A model generated the notes under the pieces. That model was not told the DNA's origin. It saw only the letters and a list, made by a program, of their open reading frames with translations, and did no database searches. Source: Rhodospirillales bacterium (lineage in GTDB: Bacteria > Pseudomonadota > Alphaproteobacteria > Rhodospirillales > Casp-alpha2). Taken from it: a stretch of DNA of 11,824 nucleotides. A program made the position numbers and the translations under genes. Where the stretch lies: NCBI GenBank assembly GCA_016187325.1, contig JACPJY010000072.1:1-11824 (forward strand), written 5' to 3'. Positions 6,205 through 11,824 of the stretch are shown here, one piece after another; position 1 is the first letter of the stretch, and every line of letters starts with the position of its first letter.

Positions 6205-6672
6205 ATGAGATCATTTTGCGGGCAGCGCACGTTCCTGAACGCGACGGTCGGCTTTCTTCTGGTGCTTGGGGGGGCGGGTTGTGCGGCGGTCGACGATCTG
6301 TCGGCAACGCTGTCTAAGGAATGGGCGCGACTGACCGGCCCGAAAGCCCCATCGCCGGCGGAGCCAAAATCGCCGGACGGCGCGTCGGCTAGTACCGCAC
6401 AACTGGTGCCGCAGCAACTGATCGGCCTCAACCAGCAAGAGGTGAAGGAGCTTCTTGGCACTGCCACGCGCACGCGGGAGGTCGCTCCGGCTGTGGTTTG
6501 GGAATACAGGCAAAAGGCATGTGCGCTCGATATCTTCTTCTACCTCGATCTTGCCAGCCAACGGTTCCGGGCGCTTGCCTACGACATGAAAAGCGCCGAC
6601 GGCAACGAGGATAGAACCCTCGCGCTCTGTTTACACCACTTCAGGGAACGAGACCGTGGCGGAAAAGGCTGA
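6205..6672 (+). CDS. Putative lipoprotein with SmpA/BamE-like domain, upstream of the two-component genes
   Basis: A 155-aa protein. Residues 8-25 form a hydrophobic export signal ending in LGGAGC, so Cys26 is a likely lipidation site. The lipobox is atypical because Gly rather than Leu/Val occupies the -3 position. A Pro/Ser/Ala-rich linker follows (46-68). The C-terminal domain begins QLIGLNQQEVKELLGTATRT (71-90) and continues with VVWEYRQKACALDIFFYLD (97-115). This is the helix-sheet pattern of SmpA/OmlA-type domains. Cys106 and Cys142 could form a disulfide in the periplasm. The last 17 bases overlap the response regulator gene, so it belongs to the same operon. A role as periplasmic partner or input of the kinase is inferred from position only. 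The start has only a weak ribosome-binding site. Confidence 0.78.
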   Translation: MRSFCGQRTFLNATVGFLLVLGGAGCAAVDDLSATLSKEWARLTGPKAPSPAEPKSPDGASASTAQLVPQQLIGLNQQEVKELLGTATRTREVAPAVVWEYRQKACALDIFFYLDLASQRFRALAYDMKSADGNEDRTLALCLHHFRERDRGGKG

Positions 6673-7435
6673 CAAAAGCGGCGGATCCGTACCCAAGGAA
6701 GGATGGCATGTCGTTGTCGTCGACGATGACGATCTGTTCCGCGAATCATTGGAGCAGAATCTCGTTGACGCCGGGTTCCGGGTAACAACCTTCCCAGACG
6801 GACCGTCCGCACTCAGCGCTTTCGCCGGAGACCAGGAGCCGGACCTCGTGCTTCTCGACTGGAAGATGCCGGCGATGAATGGCATCGAGGTGCTGCGGCG
6901 CCTTCGCGAGATTTCCCGTGATGTGCCGGTGATCTTCCTGACCGTCCTGTCGGAGCAAATCTACGAGGAGGCCGCGCTGCTCGGCGGAGCCGTCGATTTC
7001 GTCGAGAAATCCCGTAGCTTCGCCATCCTACTGAAGAGAATCGAATTGATCGTCGGCGGTACAAAAAAGGCGTCGACCGTACGACGCGGTATCGACGGCG
7101 AGGATCCGGACTTCCTCAGCATCGGGTTTATGAAGTTGTGGCCGGCCTCGCACCGCTGCACTTGGCGCGACGTAGAGATACCGCTGACCATCAGCGAATT
7201 CCAGATCGTGCACGCCATGGCCCGGCGCGCCGGCAAGAACGTATCCTACCGCGAAATTTATGATCTCGTTCGCGGCGAGGGATTTTCCGCCGGTCAGGGT
7301 CCGGAGGGATTCCGTCAGAATGTGCGCACCTTCATCAAGCGGATTCGCCAGAAATTCCGCGATGCGGACTCCGACTTCGACGCGATCGTCAATTATCCGG
7401 GATTCGGTTACCGGTGGCGGTCGGACGATGGCTGA
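6656..7435 (+). CDS. OmpR/PhoB-family response regulator, ChvI-like C-terminus
   Basis: A 259-aa protein starting at GTG, eight to nine bases after an AGGGA ribosome-binding site (from 6643) that lies inside the lipoprotein gene; no ATG fits. The receiver domain spans about 17-134, with acidic pocket DDDD (23-26), phosphoacceptor D68 in LVLLDWKMP, T96 in VIFLT and K118 in VEKS. The DNA-binding winged helix spans about 157-255: IPLTISEFQIVHAMA, then VSYREIYDLVRGEGF (196-210), RQNVRTFIKRIRQKF (220-234) and NYPGFGYRW at the end. These segments closely recall the ChvI group. The receiver half, however, lacks the usual KPF and has EKS instead, so it is probably a paralogous regulator rather than ChvI itself. 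It overlaps the kinase gene by 8 bases, giving the order lipoprotein, regulator, kinase. Confidence 0.93.
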   Translation: MAEKADKSGGSVPKEGWHVVVVDDDDLFRESLEQNLVDAGFRVTTFPDGPSALSAFAGDQEPDLVLLDWKMPAMNGIEVLRRLREISRDVPVIFLTVLSEQIYEEAALLGGAVDFVEKSRSFAILLKRIELIVGGTKKASTVRRGIDGEDPDFLSIGFMKLWPASHRCTWRDVEIPLTISEFQIVHAMARRAGKNVSYREIYDLVRGEGFSAGQGPEGFRQNVRTFIKRIRQKFRDADSDFDAIVNYPGFGYRWRSDDG

Positions 7436-8954
7436 TATCAGGAACGATGGAATCCGCAGGTCTTGGCCGCGGCCGACGTTCGCCGTCAAAATCACGGTCC
7501 TGCTGCTGATTTTCCTGGCGGTGCCGGTCATTCTCTATGACCAATTCCGCGTCGCCAACGCCGAGAAGAACGAGCTTCTGCTGGCCAACGTGCGACAACA
7601 GGGGCGATTGATCGCCGAGGCCCTGCGTCCCCTGATCGGCTCCTTCGGCCCGAACACGGCCGCCACCATCGCCGAACGTTTGGCCAGCGTCGGTGAAGGC
7701 AGCGAGGTCAGCATCAAGGTGCTGCTGCGGCCGCGGGGAGAAACCGGCGCTGACAGCTTCTTCTTCGTCGCCGCCTGGCCGACGGTGTCTCCAAAATATC
7801 TGATCGCCGAGCGGAACTCGCTGATCCAGACCGGCGTTTTTGACAAGGTTCGCGACACCTGTAGGGGCAACCTGCCGCTGGCCATCCGCCACGCCAACCC
7901 GGAGGGCACCGAGGAACTGCTGGCATCGTTGGCACCGGTCAACGTCGGGACTGGCTGCTGGGTCATCATCACCTCTTATCGTACCGACACGTTTCTCAAG
8001 TCTTCCCTCGGCAGGCCTTACTGGCGGACACCGGAAGTCCAATTCGCCATGGTCATCTATCTGGTTATGGCCGCCGCCGTGGTATGGTTGTTCGTCGACG
8101 CTTGGCGCAACCTCAGGCGGTTCGAACGCCTCGCAAGGCGGATTGGCGACGCCAGCACGCAGCGGGCGTCCTTTCGCCGCCTCAACCGCCTGCCGGAGCT
8201 GGACGGCGTCGCTACCGAGTTCGATCGCATGGTGACGGCGCTGCGCGACTCCGCCCGCATCATCCGCGAGACCGCCGAGGAGAACGCCCACGCCTTTAAG
8301 GCGCCCGTCGCTGTCATCTCGCAGGCAACCGAGCCGATCAAGCGATCCCTCGCAGAAGATGACGACCGCGCTCGCCGTGCCGTTGCCCTGATTGAAGAGT
8401 CGGTCGCGCGCCTCGACGCCCTGGTCTCCGCGGCGCGGCGCCTCGACGAAGCGACGGCCGAGGTAATCGAGCGCGGCCGCGAACGGGTCGATTTGTCCGG
8501 ACTTCTTGAGCGGCTACTGGATGGATACGAAATGGCTTGGCGACAGGCTAACCTGACCTTGGACCGTCGCATCGCCGAGGGTGTGACCGTGTTGGCGGCA
8601 CCCGACATCCTGGAGACGGTGTTCGAGAACGTACTTGAGAACGCGGCCAGCTTCTCGCCCATGGGCGGCAGCGTTCATGTATCTCTGCAACGGGTGGACA
8701 GCGGCCTGGAGGCGCGAATAAAGGACGAGGGCCCGGGGGTTCCCGAACACAAGCTCGAGCGGATTTTCGAACGCTATGTCTCCGAACGGCCGGCGGCGGG
8801 CGTCGACCACATGCCCGACCACGGCAGGCCGCATTTCGGCATCGGCCTGTGGATCGTGCGCCGCAACGTCGAGGCGATGGGCGGTCGCGTCCACGCGGAA
8901 AACCGCGAACAAGGCGGTCTCTGCATGGTGATCCGATTGCCCGCCACGACCTGA
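7428..8954 (+). CDS. Membrane sensor histidine kinase, partner of the preceding regulator
   Basis: A 508-aa inner-membrane kinase. The first membrane helix is at about 20-38, a periplasmic sensor domain covers 39-204, and the second helix lies at about 206-224. A HAMP-like linker (225-277) follows. The dimerisation helix carries phosphoacceptor H288 in ENAHAFKAPVAVI, an HAFKAP variant of the usual HELKTP box. The ATPase domain shows the N box FENVLENAASFSP (399-411), G1 DEGPGVP (433-439), an F box around RIFERYVS and G2 GIGLWIV (471-477). No receiver or extra output domain is present. C145 and C177 lie in the periplasmic part and could form a disulfide. I recognise no named sensor fold. The start at 7428 overlaps the regulator's stop, implying coupled translation and a cognate pair. 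Confidence 0.92.
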   Translation: MADIRNDGIRRSWPRPTFAVKITVLLLIFLAVPVILYDQFRVANAEKNELLLANVRQQGRLIAEALRPLIGSFGPNTAATIAERLASVGEGSEVSIKVLLRPRGETGADSFFFVAAWPTVSPKYLIAERNSLIQTGVFDKVRDTCRGNLPLAIRHANPEGTEELLASLAPVNVGTGCWVIITSYRTDTFLKSSLGRPYWRTPEVQFAMVIYLVMAAAVVWLFVDAWRNLRRFERLARRIGDASTQRASFRRLNRLPELDGVATEFDRMVTALRDSARIIRETAEENAHAFKAPVAVISQATEPIKRSLAEDDDRARRAVALIEESVARLDALVSAARRLDEATAEVIERGRERVDLSGLLERLLDGYEMAWRQANLTLDRRIAEGVTVLAAPDILETVFENVLENAASFSPMGGSVHVSLQRVDSGLEARIKDEGPGVPEHKLERIFERYVSERPAAGVDHMPDHGRPHFGIGLWIVRRNVEAMGGRVHAENREQGGLCMVIRLPATT

Positions 8955-8996
8955 CGTCGATGCTCTGAATTCCGCAATCGATGTTGTGTCATTTCT

Positions 8997-9011
8997 GTGA
9001 CGCGGCGTCAC
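8997..9011. promoter_or_regulatory. Candidate operator: perfect 7-1-7 palindrome before the glucosaminidase gene
   Basis: GTGACGC (8997-9003) and GCGTCAC (9005-9011) are exact inverted repeats around a single base, 94 bases upstream of the ATG at 9105. Overlapping it, TGTGTCA (8985-8991) and TGTGACG (8996-9002) form an imperfect direct repeat with 11-base spacing, close to one helical turn, as OmpR-family regulators often prefer. No T run follows, so a terminator is unlikely. Which protein binds is unknown; the adjacent response regulator is the obvious candidate. Confidence 0.45.
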
Positions 9012-9104
9012 CGATTTGCCCCGGATTTGTCGCAACACGCGCCCGGGTTCCGTCCTTACCCTCGCTCATCGATCACGGACCACGATCAATTGAACGAGGC
9101 ATCC

Positions 9105-10079
9105 ATGCGACGGTTGAACTGGAAAATCGGTTCAAAGCGCCACCTGCTGATCGCCATTGCCGCCGTCGGAATCGTCATGCTCTCAGGATTCGGCGAGTAT
9201 GGCGCCCGCCAAGCGACGAGTGGCGCCAAGTGGGTTGCAAACGATCCGTGCTTCGTCGGCGCCCCATCGATGGCGGTTGTCGCGACTGACGGCGCAATCG
9301 ACGATCGCGGGTTGCTGTCGCGTCTGTATCCGGCTGGCTTTGATCGGCCGCATCGGGACGACAAGACGGCGCGCTTCTTCCACGCAGCGCTGCCCGGCAA
9401 TCTCGACGAGATGGCGTCGGTGGACGAACGCAAGACGACGTTCGTTTCGGTCGTGCTGCCGATGATCCATCACGTCAACCAGGAGATCCTGTATCACCGG
9501 CGGCTGGTTGAGGCCGCGGTCCGCTGCCGCAGCGACGGCCGTCCCATCGGTTTCGCCCTGCAGGCGGAGATTCTCCGGCTCCATGAACAGTATCGCACGG
9601 ATGGCGATTTCGCGGCTCTGCAGAGCCGGCTGGATATTGTGCCGCCGTCGTTGGCCATTGCCCAAGCGGCGATCGAAAGCGGATGGGGTACGTCGCGTTT
9701 CGCCGTGCACGGGAACGCGCTGTTCGGGCAGCGGACGACGAACCCGGACCGTGGCATGCATCCCGCAAACCTGCCGACAGCGACACCAGTGCGCGTCGCC
9801 GCCTTCGATCACCTCATGGCAAGCGTCAGGTCTTACGTCCACAACCTCAATACATATCCGGCTTATCGAGACTTCCGGAACCGGCGAGCGGCGTTCCGAC
9901 GCAACGGCGAGGAACCCAATGGTCTGGCGCTGGCCGGCACCCTGATCGCCTACTCCAGCCGCGGCGAGGCGTACGTGCGGGACCTCAAATCGATCATCCG
10001 GGGCAACCGACTCGCCGTTTTCGACACGGCCACGGGGACGGCGTCGCGCGGCGGATGGCCGTCGGGGTCGGATATCTGA
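9105..10079 (+). CDS. Bax-like glucosaminidase-domain protein (peptidoglycan hydrolase)
   Basis: A 324-aa protein with an N-terminal signal anchor (basic SKRHL, then hydrophobic 13-29), so it is periplasmic or membrane-tethered. A low-conservation region (30-105) comes before the catalytic domain. That domain starts at DERKTTFVSVVLPMIHHVN (107-125), continues through VPPSLAIAQAAIESGWGTSR (179-198) with E191 as the likely catalytic acid, then NALFGQ (204-209), SYVHNLNTYPAYRDFR (243-258) and LIAYSSRGEAYVRDLKSII (280-298). This layout matches Bax and the wider glucosaminidase family, predicted to cleave glycan strands of peptidoglycan. The ATG at 9105 follows GAGG. An upstream GTG at 8997 would turn the palindrome and spacer into coding sequence, and those residues show no signal peptide. 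It follows the kinase gene by 150 bases and precedes three exported-protein genes. Confidence 0.85.
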   Translation: MRRLNWKIGSKRHLLIAIAAVGIVMLSGFGEYGARQATSGAKWVANDPCFVGAPSMAVVATDGAIDDRGLLSRLYPAGFDRPHRDDKTARFFHAALPGNLDEMASVDERKTTFVSVVLPMIHHVNQEILYHRRLVEAAVRCRSDGRPIGFALQAEILRLHEQYRTDGDFAALQSRLDIVPPSLAIAQAAIESGWGTSRFAVHGNALFGQRTTNPDRGMHPANLPTATPVRVAAFDHLMASVRSYVHNLNTYPAYRDFRNRRAAFRRNGEEPNGLALAGTLIAYSSRGEAYVRDLKSIIRGNRLAVFDTATGTASRGGWPSGSDI

Positions 10080-10111
10080 AGGACCAGACGGGGGCGTGAA
10101 AGGAGAACGAC

Positions 10112-10579
10112 ATGTTCTTGCTTGATCGACCGCTCAAGAATCCTCATCGCATCGCCCAGGGTTTGTACGTCCTGATCGGCGCCCTGACGGCACTCGCCAT
10201 CGCCATGGTGAACGCACCACGGGTCGATGCCGCCGACTACGACTATATCGGCCTGTTCGGCGGGCTCAGCGCCAGCCAGCCGTCCGCTGACGTCAACGTG
10301 CTCGCCGGCAGCCGCCTGATCGACATCCTGGAGAAGACCCCGGACGGCGAGCGCGTCAACTGGCGCAATCCGAGAACCGGCATCGCCTACCATATCCGCG
10401 TCCTCACCACCGTCGTCTCGGGAACCGGGAACTGCCGCACGTTCACCATCCGGCGGACCGCGGACGACGGTGTCCGCGAATCCCATCGCACGGCCTGCCG
10501 CTTGGCCGACGGCATCTGGAAGATCAACGCCTACCCGTCCCCCGACGACGACGGTCGGCGGAACGCCAAACCACAGTAA
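10112..10579 (+). CDS. Exported surface-antigen-like protein (RT0821/17-kDa-antigen type)
   Basis: A 155-aa protein with a long N-region, a hydrophobic core at about 19-34 and a probable signal peptidase site after VDA (38-40, before ADYDY). The C-terminal half has VNWRNPRTGIAYHIRVL (82-98), then GNCRTFTIRR (106-115) and RTACRLADGIWKI (126-138). This pattern, W-N-x(3)-TG, a central CR-F and a final CR-x-DG-W, is typical of the C-terminal domain of RT0821/Lpp0805-like surface proteins and 17-kDa antigens. There is no lipobox, and the glycine-zipper segment of classical 17-kDa antigens is not evident (only LFGGLSAS at 48-55). Cys108 and Cys129 are probably disulfide-bonded. A strong AAAGGAG ribosome-binding site is present. 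It is closely spaced after the hydrolase (32 bases), so probably co-transcribed. Confidence 0.75.
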   Translation: MFLLDRPLKNPHRIAQGLYVLIGALTALAIAMVNAPRVDAADYDYIGLFGGLSASQPSADVNVLAGSRLIDILEKTPDGERVNWRNPRTGIAYHIRVLTTVVSGTGNCRTFTIRRTADDGVRESHRTACRLADGIWKINAYPSPDDDGRRNAKPQ

Positions 10580-10591
10580 AGGAGACTGATC

Positions 10592-11035
10592 ATGCGCAAG
10601 TTACTTCCTATTCTGGTCGCTACCGCGGCGCTTGCCTTGTCGGGCTGTGCCGGCGTCGGGCTGACCCTGTTTGGTGTCGGCACCGGCACCGCATCCAGTG
10701 TCGGCGTCAACCACACGCTCACCGGCATCGCCTACAAGACGTTCACCGCTCCGGAGGCCAACGTTTACAAGGCAACCGAAGATACCCTGAACACCATGGC
10801 TTTGGTCATTGCCGATCGGTCGCAAGAACAGAACACCCGCAAGATCGTCGCGAAAGCGAGGGACCGCACCGCTGAGATCGAGATCGAGAAGCTGACCGCC
10901 AATGCCACGCGCATGCGCGTCACCGTTATCGAGGAAGACGGCTTCTTCCGCGACAGCGCGACGGCCACCGAAATCATCATTCAGACGGCCGGCACGCTCG
11001 ACGCCCAGTTGGCGGTGCGCAACGGCCGCAAATGA
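10592..11035 (+). CDS. DUF3568-type lipoprotein
   Basis: A 147-aa protein with a short signal peptide and the canonical lipobox LSGC (16-19), so Cys19 is lipidated. The mature protein has GVGTGTASSVGVNHTLTGIA (28-47), YKTFTAPEANVYKATEDTLN (48-67), IVAKARDRTAEIEIEKL (85-101) and RMRVTV, ending with ATATEIIIQT. This resembles the DUF3568 family, whose members are small lipoproteins of unknown function. The absence of Asp at position +2 (Ala20) suggests transfer to the outer membrane under the E. coli rule, although that rule is less certain in alphaproteobacteria. The ribosome-binding site AAAGGAG is strong, and only 12 bases separate it from the previous stop, indicating one operon with the surface-antigen-like gene. 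Confidence 0.82.
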   Translation: MRKLLPILVATAALALSGCAGVGLTLFGVGTGTASSVGVNHTLTGIAYKTFTAPEANVYKATEDTLNTMALVIADRSQEQNTRKIVAKARDRTAEIEIEKLTANATRMRVTVIEEDGFFRDSATATEIIIQTAGTLDAQLAVRNGRK

Positions 11036-11108
11036 CCGGCGGGGCGATGACTCCCTGCCCGGGTGAACAATGATCCCACCGAAACAGGACACGAAAAAGG
11101 AGATGAAA

Positions 11109-11824
11109 ATGAAACGGAACCTATCCCATCTGAGCACCCTCACCGCCGTCAGCCTGATCCTCGCCGCCGGCCCGTCGCTGGCCCAGACCGCCGATGTCAC
11201 GGAAGGCGGCGGCAGTGCCGGGACGACCGAGGCGAGCGCGCCAGCAGAGTCAGGCGGCAACACCACCAACGAAGGGGCGTTCCAGGCACTTTCTCCCGGC
11301 GGCCAGAAGATCGCCCGCGCCCTGTTCGATGCCCAGAAACAGCCGGCCACGGACGGCGCTGGCGGCACCGGCAGCACCACCGGCGGGACGTCGGCGACGA
11401 CCGGCGCCGATGGCGCCGGGACGACTGAGGCCGCTGCGTCCCTCTCCCTCGACGACATCGCCGCGGCAAAAGCCTCCGGCACCGGTTGGGGGCGGGTGTT
11501 CAAGGAGATGAAGGCCGAAGGCCTGATTGCCGAGAAGAACCTTGGCCAAGTCATTTCCGGCGCCAATCACCGTAACCGCCTCGATGCCGGCGACGGCACC
11601 GGGACGGACACCGGCGCCGATACGGGTTCCGGCACCACCGGAACGGCGGCCGCCGCCACCTCGGCGACGACGACGGCCCGACCCGTCTCTCCGTCGGGCC
11701 ATCGCACCAAGCCGGTGACGGTGACGTTGGCCAACGGCGCCACCGTGGTCGTCGGCGGTCAAGGTCGCGGTCACGCCCCGCGCGGCGACGCGGACGCGGA
11801 CGCGACCGGGAGCAAGTCCGGAAC
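11109..11824 (+). CDS. Secreted Gly/Thr/Ala-rich protein, 3' end outside the window
   Basis: The frame stays open to the right edge, showing 238 codons. Residues 1-25 are a signal peptide with a predicted cut after SLA (23-25, before QTADV). The mature chain alternates disordered Gly/Thr/Ala/Asp stretches with two ordered islands: EGAFQALSPGGQKIARALFD (53-72) and LSLDDIAAAKASGTGWGRVF, continuing as KEMKAEGLIAEKNLGQVIS. A third segment, VTVTLANGATVVVGG, precedes an Asp-Ala repeat at the edge. I recognise no named domain; the GWGxVFKEM...EKNLGQVIS block recurs, as I recall, in uncharacterised secreted proteins of Proteobacteria. AAGGAG lies six bases before the ATG at 11109, so the ATG at 11103, which touches it, is unlikely to be used. 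It follows the DUF3568 gene by 73 bases and probably belongs to the same transcript. Confidence 0.78.
   Translation, partial: MKRNLSHLSTLTAVSLILAAGPSLAQTADVTEGGGSAGTTEASAPAESGGNTTNEGAFQALSPGGQKIARALFDAQKQPATDGAGGTGSTTGGTSATTGADGAGTTEAAASLSLDDIAAAKASGTGWGRVFKEMKAEGLIAEKNLGQVISGANHRNRLDAGDGTGTDTGADTGSGTTGTAAAATSATTTARPVSPSGHRTKPVTVTLANGATVVVGGQGRGHAPRGDADADATGSKSG
11787..11804 (+). repeat. Three tandem GACGCG hexamers coding for (Asp-Ala)3
   Basis: GACGCG is repeated three times exactly, in frame within the secreted Gly/Thr/Ala-rich protein. Being a multiple of three, slippage here would change length without breaking the frame. The gene continues beyond the window, so the full repeat context cannot be seen. 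Confidence 0.7.

Noticed and set aside
4716..6473. A 585-codon open frame on the minus strand covering the ModA-like gene and beyond
   Set aside because: It runs antisense to a well-supported exported binding protein and the lipoprotein gene; its residues are low-complexity Arg/Asp/His-rich. Only its last 106 codons look like a protein, and these are annotated separately.
7389..8291. A 300-codon minus-strand frame opposite the kinase
   Set aside because: Antisense to a complete histidine kinase; the composition is that of a shadow frame.
8997..9104. Upstream GTG start for the glucosaminidase
   Set aside because: It would add 36 unstructured residues before the signal anchor and make the palindrome coding; the ATG at 9105 has a ribosome-binding site and begins the export signal sensibly.
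11103..11108. ATG at 11103 as the start of the secreted protein
   Set aside because: It directly abuts AAGGAG with no spacer; the ATG at 11109 has the normal six-base spacing.

Overview
The window is GC-rich with strong third-position G/C bias. Its gene families (a TauD-type dioxygenase, a GlcG/HbpS-like protein, DUF2062, DUF2141, a ChvI-like response regulator with an HAFK-type kinase, a DUF3568 lipoprotein) suggest an alphaproteobacterium, probably near Rhodospirillales or Rhizobiales. That placement is inferred from protein style, not from a marker gene. I see no tRNA, rRNA, CRISPR array, transposase, integrase or phage gene, so this looks like ordinary chromosome.

Left part (1-5966), mostly housekeeping and metabolic genes in alternating orientation: the 3' end of a TfoX N-terminal-domain protein (+); an RlmI-like 23S rRNA methyltransferase (-) whose intrinsic terminator lies inside the tfoX-like reading frame; a GlcG/HbpS-like protein translationally coupled to a 79-aa unknown (+); a TauD/TfdA dioxygenase (-); a 331-bp divergent spacer; a DUF2062 membrane protein (+) with a possible 8-codon leader; a 3-TM protein followed by an exported DUF2141 protein (-); and an orphan ModA-like periplasmic binding protein (+).

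Right part (about 6142-11824), all on the + strand, looks like a cell-envelope signalling module. A candidate promoter precedes three overlapping genes: an SmpA-like putative lipoprotein, an OmpR/ChvI-type response regulator with a GTG start, and a membrane histidine kinase. A 150-bp gap holding a perfect 7-7 palindrome follows. Then come a Bax-like glucosaminidase, an exported 17-kDa-antigen-like protein, a DUF3568 lipoprotein and a Gly/Thr/Ala-rich secreted protein that runs off the window. The last three each have a strong Shine-Dalgarno sequence.

The most interesting hypothesis is that this two-component system, with its co-encoded lipoprotein, senses an envelope condition and controls the adjacent peptidoglycan hydrolase and surface proteins. 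The sequence supports the gene order, overlaps and export signals. The regulatory link itself is inference.
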